Origin: Acidobacteriota bacterium
GTDB taxonomy: Bacteria; Acidobacteriota; Polarisedimenticolia; J045
Direction: 5' to 3'
Assembly: GCA_017994815.1 (NCBI GenBank)
Contig: JAGOJY010000027.1
Location: forward strand, 1-61,492
Length of the DNA: 61,492 bases
Both the position numbers and the translations under genes were made by a program. The notes below the pieces were generated by a model, which did not search any database, was not told where the DNA came from, and worked only from the letters and a program-made list of their open reading frames with translations. Below are positions 56,569-61,492 of this stretch, one piece after another (the stretch's first letter is position 1; each line of letters opens with the position of its first letter).

Positions 56569-57402
56569 ATGAAGTTCGTGCGGTCCAGGCACGTGCTGCC
56601 CGGGTTCGGGCTCACGCTCGGGATCACGCTGACCTATCTCAGCCTGATCGTGCTGATCCCGCTGTCGATGATCCTCCTGCGCAGCACGGAGCTGAGCCTC
56701 GGGCAGTTCTGGGAGATCGTCACGTCCTCGCGCGCCCTCGCCAGCTACCGCCTGAGCCTGGTCTGCTCGGCGATCGGGGCCGCGATCAACACGGTTTTCG
56801 GCCTGCTCGTGGCCTGGATGCTGGTCCGCTACCGGTTCCCGGGCCGCCGGATCGTCGACGGCCTCGTCGACCTGCCGTTCGCGCTGCCGACCGCCGTTTC
56901 GGGCATCGCGCTGACCGCGCTCTACGCCCCGACCGGTTGGCTCGGCGCGCCGCTCAACGCGCTCGGGATCCAGGGCGCGTACTCGGCGCTCGGCGTCACG
57001 ATCGCGCTGACGTTCATCGGCCTGCCGTTCGTCGTGCGCACCGTGCAGCCGGTCCTGGCCGACCTCGATCCCGAGATCGAGGAGGCGGCCTCGACCCTCG
57101 GCGCGCGGCGCCGGCAGACGTTCCTCAAGGTGATCCTGCCCGAGCTGACGCCGGCGCTCGTGACCGGCTTCGCGCTGGCGTTTGCCCGCGGCCTCGGCGA
57201 GTACGGCTCGGTCATCTTCATCGCCGGCAACATGCCGGGCAAGACCGAGATCCTGCCGCTCCTGATCATGATCAAGCTCGAGCAGTACGACTACGCGGGG
57301 GCGACCGCGCTCGCCCTCGTGTTCCTGATCATGTCGTTCGGCGTGCTGTTCGCGCTGAACCTCGTCCAGCGCCGCGCCCAGCGGCTGGGCTGGCAGATGT
57401 GA
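56569..57402 (+). CDS. cysT: Sulfate ABC transporter permease CysT
   Basis: 277 residues with about six transmembrane helices ([18 protein letters not shown] first). The EAA loop contacting the ATPase reads [22 protein letters not shown]. It pairs with CysW. The intergenic distance to cysP is about 60 bases, and the cysW start is 7 bases after its stop. It is a standard member of the binding-protein-dependent permease family. Confidence 0.93.
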   Translation: MKFVRSRHVLPGFGLTLGITLTYLSLIVLIPLSMILLRSTELSLGQFWEIVTSSRALASYRLSLVCSAIGAAINTVFGLLVAWMLVRYRFPGRRIVDGLVDLPFALPTAVSGIALTALYAPTGWLGAPLNALGIQGAYSALGVTIALTFIGLPFVVRTVQPVLADLDPEIEEAASTLGARRRQTFLKVILPELTPALVTGFALAFARGLGEYGSVIFIAGNMPGKTEILPLLIMIKLEQYDYAGATALALVFLIMSFGVLFALNLVQRRAQRLGWQM

Positions 57403-57409
57403 GCCGGCG

Positions 57410-58300
57410 ATGAGCGCTGCCCCCGACCTGAAGGCTGCCGCCGCCGCCCAACCCGGCCCGGCCCGGATCCAGGAGCCGGTCCTGGTGCGGCGGCTGTTGC
57501 TGCTACTCGGCCTCGGCTACCTGACCCTGTTCCTTGGACTGCCGCTCCTCGCCGTGTTCGTCAAGGCGTTCGAGAACGGGATCGCCGCCTACTGGGCGGC
57601 CATCACCGCGCCGCACGCCGTGGCGGCGATCAAGCTGACGCTCATGACGGCGGCGATCTCGGTCGGCGCGAACGTGCTGTTCGGCGTGGCCGCGGCGTGG
57701 GCCATCGCCAAGTTCGAGTTTCCGGGCAAACAGCTCCTGCTGACACTGGTGGACCTGCCGTTCAGCGTTTCCCCGGTCATCGCCGGGATGGTCTTCGTGC
57801 TGCTGTTCGGCGCGCAGGGGCTGCTCGGCCCGTGGCTCACCGAGCACGGGATCAAGATCATCTTCGCCGTCCCGGGCATCGTCCTGGCGACGATGTTCGT
57901 CACCTTCCCGTTCGTGGCCCGCGAGCTGATCCCGCTCATGCAGTCGCAGGGCAGCGAGGAGGAAGAGGCGGCGATGACGCTCGGCGCGAGCGGCTGGCGG
58001 ACCTTCTTCAAGGTCACGCTGCCGAACGTCAAGTGGGGCCTCCTGTACGGCGTGATCCTGTGCAACGCGCGGGCGATGGGCGAGTTCGGCGCCGTGTCGG
58101 TGGTCTCGGGCCACATCCGCGGCAAGACCAGCACGATGCCGCTGCACGTCGAGAACCTCTACAACGACTACGAGTTCAGCGCCGCGTTCGCCTTCGCGTC
58201 GATCCTGGCGGGCCTGGCGCTGGTGACGATCGTCGCCAAGAGCACGATCGAGTGGAAGACCGGCAAGGCCTCGGACGTGCGGCCGGGCACGAGGGTCTGA
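57410..58300 (+). CDS. cysW: Sulfate ABC transporter permease CysW
   Basis: 296 residues, six transmembrane helices after a longer polar N-terminus (about 30 residues). The EAA loop reads [21 protein letters not shown]. The [18 protein letters not shown] segment is a known CysW feature. It forms the translocation pore with CysT. Spacing and order (T, W, A) are as in the classic sulfate-uptake operon. Confidence 0.93.
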   Translation: MSAAPDLKAAAAAQPGPARIQEPVLVRRLLLLLGLGYLTLFLGLPLLAVFVKAFENGIAAYWAAITAPHAVAAIKLTLMTAAISVGANVLFGVAAAWAIAKFEFPGKQLLLTLVDLPFSVSPVIAGMVFVLLFGAQGLLGPWLTEHGIKIIFAVPGIVLATMFVTFPFVARELIPLMQSQGSEEEEAAMTLGASGWRTFFKVTLPNVKWGLLYGVILCNARAMGEFGAVSVVSGHIRGKTSTMPLHVENLYNDYEFSAAFAFASILAGLALVTIVAKSTIEWKTGKASDVRPGTRV

Positions 58301-58302
58301 CG

Positions 58303-59382
58303 ATGGGCATCGAAGTCCGCAACATCACCAAGCGCTTCGGCACGTTCACCGCCCTCGATGGCGTCAGCCTCGAGGTGCCGACCGGCGAGCTGGTCGCGCT
58401 GCTCGGACCGTCGGGGTCGGGCAAGACGACGCTGTTGCGGATCGTGGCCGGGCTGGAGTACGCCGACCAGGGGCAGGTCCTGCTCGACGGCGAGGACACC
58501 ACGCGCAGCACCGTGCGCCAGCGGCGGGTCGGCTTCGTGTTCCAGCACTACGCGCTGTTCCGCCACATGACGGTCGTGGAGAACGTCGCCTTCGGCCTGC
58601 GGGTCAAGCCGCGCGGCGAGAGGCCGCCGCGGGCCCAGATCAAGGCCCGCGTCAACGAGTTGCTGAAGATGGTCCAGCTCGACTGGCTCGCCGACCGCTA
58701 CCCGGCGCAGCTCTCGGGCGGCCAACGCCAGCGCGTGGCGCTGGCACGGGCGCTGGCGGTCGAGCCGCGGCTGCTCCTCTTGGACGAGCCGTTCGGCTCG
58801 CTCGACGCCAAGGTCCGGCGCGAGCTGCGGATGTGGCTGCGCCGCCTGCACGACGACCTCGGCATCACGAGCCTGTTCGTGACCCACGACCAGGAGGAGG
58901 CGCTGGAGCTGGCCGATCGCATCGCGGTGATGAACGAAGGGCACATCGAACAGGTCGGCACTCCCGCCGACGTCTACGACCGCCCGGCGAGCGCGTTCGT
59001 CTACCAGTTCCTCGGCAGCGTCAACCTGTTCCACGGCCGCGTCGAGGGTGGCAAGGTGACCCTCGGCGGGCAGGCCGCCCCGGCGCCGGCGGCGCCCGAC
59101 GAGGCGTCGGCCCTGATCTACGTCCGGCCGCACTTCCTCGACATCAGCCGCGAGACCGACGGCCGGCTGCACTTCCCGGCGCAGGTGATGCACATCAACC
59201 CGGCCGGCCCCTTGGTCAAGGTCGATCTGGTGACCGAGTGGGGCGCGCCGGTGCACGTCGAGATCAGCCAGGAGCGCTACCGCGCGCTGGCGCTGCAGCG
59301 CTACGAGAACGTCCTCGTCTGTCTCGAGGAAAGCCGGATGCTGATCGACACCGTCCCCAAGGGGAACCCGGTCAACCCGTAA
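58303..59382 (+). CDS. cysA: Sulfate ABC transporter ATP-binding protein CysA
   Basis: 359 residues from ATG 58303. Walker [10 protein letters not shown] (residue about 35), Q-loop VFQHYALF, signature [12 protein letters not shown], Walker [10 protein letters not shown] and the switch THDQEEA are all intact. A C-terminal TOBE-like domain (about 240-355) includes [12 protein letters not shown], a region linked to regulation in the family. It energises sulfate uptake. Two bases separate it from cysW. Confidence 0.94.
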   Translation: MGIEVRNITKRFGTFTALDGVSLEVPTGELVALLGPSGSGKTTLLRIVAGLEYADQGQVLLDGEDTTRSTVRQRRVGFVFQHYALFRHMTVVENVAFGLRVKPRGERPPRAQIKARVNELLKMVQLDWLADRYPAQLSGGQRQRVALARALAVEPRLLLLDEPFGSLDAKVRRELRMWLRRLHDDLGITSLFVTHDQEEALELADRIAVMNEGHIEQVGTPADVYDRPASAFVYQFLGSVNLFHGRVEGGKVTLGGQAAPAPAAPDEASALIYVRPHFLDISRETDGRLHFPAQVMHINPAGPLVKVDLVTEWGAPVHVEISQERYRALALQRYENVLVCLEESRMLIDTVPKGNPVNP

Positions 59383-59420
59383 CGCTGCCGCGCGACCGGG
59401 GCGCAGGCAGGAGGCCGTCC

Positions 59421-61118
59421 ATGCGCGTCGTCGCCGTCACCGTGCTGCTGCTGCTCGCCGTTCTCCCGGCCCTTGCCGCCGACCGCACCGAGGGGCGCGC
59501 GTTCGCCACGCGCTCGGTGGTCTACGCCCGCCACGGGATGGTCGCGGCCGCGCACCCGCTTGCGGCGCAGGTCGGCATCGACGTCCTGCAGCGTGGCGGC
59601 ACCGCGGTCGACGCCGCGATCGCCGTCAACGCGGCGCTCGCGGTGCTCGAGCCGGTCGCCTGCGGGCCGGGCGGCGACCTGTTCGCGATCGTCTGGGACG
59701 CGAAGAACCGCAAGCTGCACGGGCTGAACGCCTCCGGGCGCGCCCCGCGCGCGCTGACGGCCGACAAGGTGCCGCCGGCGGCGGACGGCACGATCCCGCT
59801 CTACACGCCCTACGCCTGGACCGTGCCCGGCGCGGTGGACGGTTGGTTCGAGCTGCACGCGCGCTTCGGCAAGCTGCCGCTGAAAGGTCTCCTCGCGCCG
59901 GCGATCGAACTGGCGCGCGACGGTGCGCCGGTGCCGCAGGTGATCGCCGGCGCGTGGCAGCGCAGCGAGCGCGTGTTCAAGGACAAGCCCGGGTTCGCGG
60001 AGGTGTTCCTGCCGGGTGGCCGCGCGCCGCGCGAGGGCGAGATCTTCCGCAACCCGGCGCTGGCCCGGACGCTGGAGGCGATCGCCGCCGGCGGGCGCAC
60101 CGCGTTCTACGACGGGCCGATCGCCGAGGCGATCGTCGCCTTCTCGCGGAAGGTCGGCGGGTTCTTCGCGATCGAGGACTTCCGCGGGCACCGTTCGGAG
60201 TGGGTCGAGCCGATCGCCAGCGAGTACCGTGGCGTGCGCCTCGTCGAGCTGCCGCCCAACGGGCAGGGCCTCGCCGCCCTCGAGATGCTGAACGTCCTGG
60301 AGACGTTCGACCTGCGCGCGCTCGGGCGCGATTCCGCGGACTTCTGGCACCTCCTGGTCGAGGCCAAGAAGCTCGCGTTCGCCGATCGCGCGCGCTACTA
60401 CGCCGACCCGGCGTTTGCGAAGGTCCCGGTCGCGGCGCTGCTCTCGAAGGACTACGCGCGCGAAAGGGCCAAGCGCATCGACCTGCGACGCGCGGCGCAG
60501 GTGGACGAGCCGGGCGCGGTGCCGCTCGACCGGGGCACCGACACCACCTACCTCGCCGTGGGCGACGCTGCCGGCAACCTGGTCTCGCTGATCCAGAGCA
60601 ACTACACCGGCTTCGGTTCCGGCTACGTAGTGCCGGAACTCGGTTTCGGCATCCACAACCGCGGCTCGCTGTTCGCGCTCGCGGAAGGTCACCCGAACCG
60701 GCTCGAGCCGGGCAAGCGCCCGTTCCACACGATCATCCCGGCGTTCCTTTTCCGCGGCGACGACCCGTGGTGTGCGTTCGGCGTGATGGGTGGCGGCACG
60801 CAGCCGCAGGCCCACGCGCAAGTCGTGATCAACCTCGTCGATTTCGGCATGAACCTGCAGGAAGCGGGCGACGCGCCGCGCTTCGTCCACGAGGGCTCGT
60901 CCGAGCCGACCGGCACGCCGATGAAGGACGGCGGCGAGCTGGCGCTGGAGAGCGGTCTTCCGCCGGAAGTCGTGCGCGACCTCGCCCGGAAAGGTCACCG
61001 CATCGTCGCCGCGCCCGGGATCTTCGGCGGCTACCAGGCGGTCTGCCGCGACCCGCAAACCGGCGTGCTGTCGGGCGCCTCCGAGTCCCGCAAGGACGGC
61101 GCCGCCCTCGGCTACTGA
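59421..61118 (+). CDS. Gamma-glutamyltransferase-family protein, second copy, ending the sulfur operon
   Basis: 565 residues, ATG 59421 behind GGAGG, signal peptide ending LAAD. The Ntn-hydrolase scissile site is Thr375 in GTDTTYLAVGD. The usual TTH[YF]S is TTYLA, so this copy differs at two active-site-adjacent positions from classical enzymes. A glycine-rich GVMGGGTQPQAH segment replaces GSPGGS. This version resembles the YwrD/HpxW branch. It lies about 40 bases after cysA and probably shares its transcript, perhaps recovering cysteine from glutathione-like peptides. Substrate uncertain. Confidence 0.85.
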   Translation: MRVVAVTVLLLLAVLPALAADRTEGRAFATRSVVYARHGMVAAAHPLAAQVGIDVLQRGGTAVDAAIAVNAALAVLEPVACGPGGDLFAIVWDAKNRKLHGLNASGRAPRALTADKVPPAADGTIPLYTPYAWTVPGAVDGWFELHARFGKLPLKGLLAPAIELARDGAPVPQVIAGAWQRSERVFKDKPGFAEVFLPGGRAPREGEIFRNPALARTLEAIAAGGRTAFYDGPIAEAIVAFSRKVGGFFAIEDFRGHRSEWVEPIASEYRGVRLVELPPNGQGLAALEMLNVLETFDLRALGRDSADFWHLLVEAKKLAFADRARYYADPAFAKVPVAALLSKDYARERAKRIDLRRAAQVDEPGAVPLDRGTDTTYLAVGDAAGNLVSLIQSNYTGFGSGYVVPELGFGIHNRGSLFALAEGHPNRLEPGKRPFHTIIPAFLFRGDDPWCAFGVMGGGTQPQAHAQVVINLVDFGMNLQEAGDAPRFVHEGSSEPTGTPMKDGGELALESGLPPEVVRDLARKGHRIVAAPGIFGGYQAVCRDPQTGVLSGASESRKDGAALGY

Positions 61119-61121
61119 AAC

Positions 61122-61189
61122 GTGAGCTCGAAAAGTCACATTGATGAAAACCGGGTGCGTTAACGGCGAACCGGCCTGACGCACCCGGT
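61122..61189. repeat. Motif shared with 34.3 kb and a hairpin after the GGT gene
   Basis: GTGAGCTCGAAAAGTCACA (61122-61140) is 16/19 identical to 34301-34319. It is followed by an 11-base perfect inverted repeat (ACCGGGTGCGT at 61150-61160 and its complement at 61179-61189) with an 18-base loop. The hairpin may end transcription of the sulfur operon, or belong to the end of a mobile element. Confidence 0.45.
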
Positions 61190-61261
61190 GAGCTTCGGCC
61201 CGCTCGATATCGGCCGGGCCGCGCTGGGTGGGCGGTGTCCACGCCTCGCCGGGGCCGGGTG

Positions 61262-61492
61262 TCAGGTGACGAAGCGGTAGATGTAGGGCTTGACGTTCTC
61301 GTTGGGCCGGGCGCGCAAGGTGCCGCGGTAGGCCGATTCCAACTCCGGCGGTAGGCCGACGCGCTTGGGGAACAGTCGCCGGGCGAACAGCGCCCGGCCG
61401 TGCAGCGGGCGCCGGGCCAGGCCCAGGACCATCGCCGGGGTGCGGCGCGATTGTTCCGCCGTGCGCTCCGACAGGCCCTTGGTGTTGTTGCG
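61262..61492 (-). CDS. 3' part of an unidentified gene (76 residues in window; possible mobile-element gene)
   Basis: The minus frame read from the window edge to TGA at 61262 is highly coding-like. It encodes a basic C-terminal end including RTAEQSRRTPAMVLGLARRP and ending YIYRFVT. The start lies beyond the window. The family cannot be assigned. Basic composition and location beside repeated and inverted sequences make a transposase-type gene possible, but this is weak. Confidence 0.5.
   Translation of the reverse strand, partial: RNNTKGLSERTAEQSRRTPAMVLGLARRPLHGRALFARRLFPKRVGLPPELESAYRGTLRARPNENVKPYIYRFVT

Noticed and set aside
61150..61189. Integron attC-like site
   Set aside because: The inverted repeat has a GTTAAC-like element in the loop, but the paired RYYYAAC and GTTRRRY core sites in the expected positions are absent.

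Overview
The window is very GC-rich and carries dense, short-spaced operons with high-GC third codon positions. Signal peptides, lipoprotein-like N-termini, a TolC-type channel, an OprP-like porin and a small outer-membrane barrel all point to a diderm (Gram-negative) bacterium. Gene content would suit Acidobacteriota or a related deep-branching soil or sediment phylum: a duplicated beta-rich leader on a probable alpha/beta hydrolase, YtrA-type GntR with a DUF1648 partner, tandem Ku genes, secreted M28, M19 and GGT enzymes, and a giant FG-GAP/thrombospondin-type-3 protein. This placement is inference. No rRNA, tRNA, CRISPR array, phage module or complete insertion sequence was recognised.

Layout. 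1-2.3 kb: partial exported hydrolase, then a GntR regulator with a DUF1648 membrane protein. 2.4-11.1 kb: one 2,882-residue secreted protein with three beta-propeller regions separated by two blocks of calcium-binding TSP3 repeats. 11.3-17 kb: small membrane protein, BON-SRPBCC protein, M50-like membrane protein, quinone oxidoreductase coupled to a GH39/GH5-like lipoprotein, DUF72. 17-22.4 kb: oxidative-stress cluster (two superoxide dismutases, a rhodanese-DUF3365 fusion with a CxxCH heme motif, DUF3501, a GlpC/HdrD-like Fe-S protein, rubrerythrin). 22.5-29.7 kb: CorA, then a tripartite RND efflux operon ending in a PII-like protein.

29.8-45.5 kb: Fn3 plus PNGase F-like secreted protein, methyltransferase, TPR protein, P-loop kinase, IMPACT/YigZ-like protein, soluble GAF histidine kinase with an M48 lipoprotein protease, OsmC-GGT pair, outer-membrane barrel, M28 peptidase, RsmB-type rRNA methyltransferase, unknown exported protein coupled to an M19 dipeptidase, VOC protein. 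45.5-53.1 kb: FeoA-FeoB, GlgA-EamA, QueG, and an operon of a zinc-ribbon protein plus two Ku proteins. 53.3-61.1 kb: a sulfur-assimilation operon (Rrf2 regulator, YezD-like DUF2292, OprP-like porin, CysP-CysT-CysW-CysA, gamma-glutamyltransferase). 61.1-61.5 kb: a hairpin and the 3' end of an unidentified gene.

The clearest functional stories are the sulfur regulon, where sulfate uptake and possible glutathione cleavage share one operon behind an Rrf2 factor, and the peroxide/superoxide/reactive-sulfur cluster at 17-22 kb. Translational coupling is common: eight gene pairs share a 4-base ATGA, GTGA or TTGA stop-start overlap. Several promoters with near-consensus -35/-10 spacing can be read directly, including one whose predicted transcription start coincides with the start codon.
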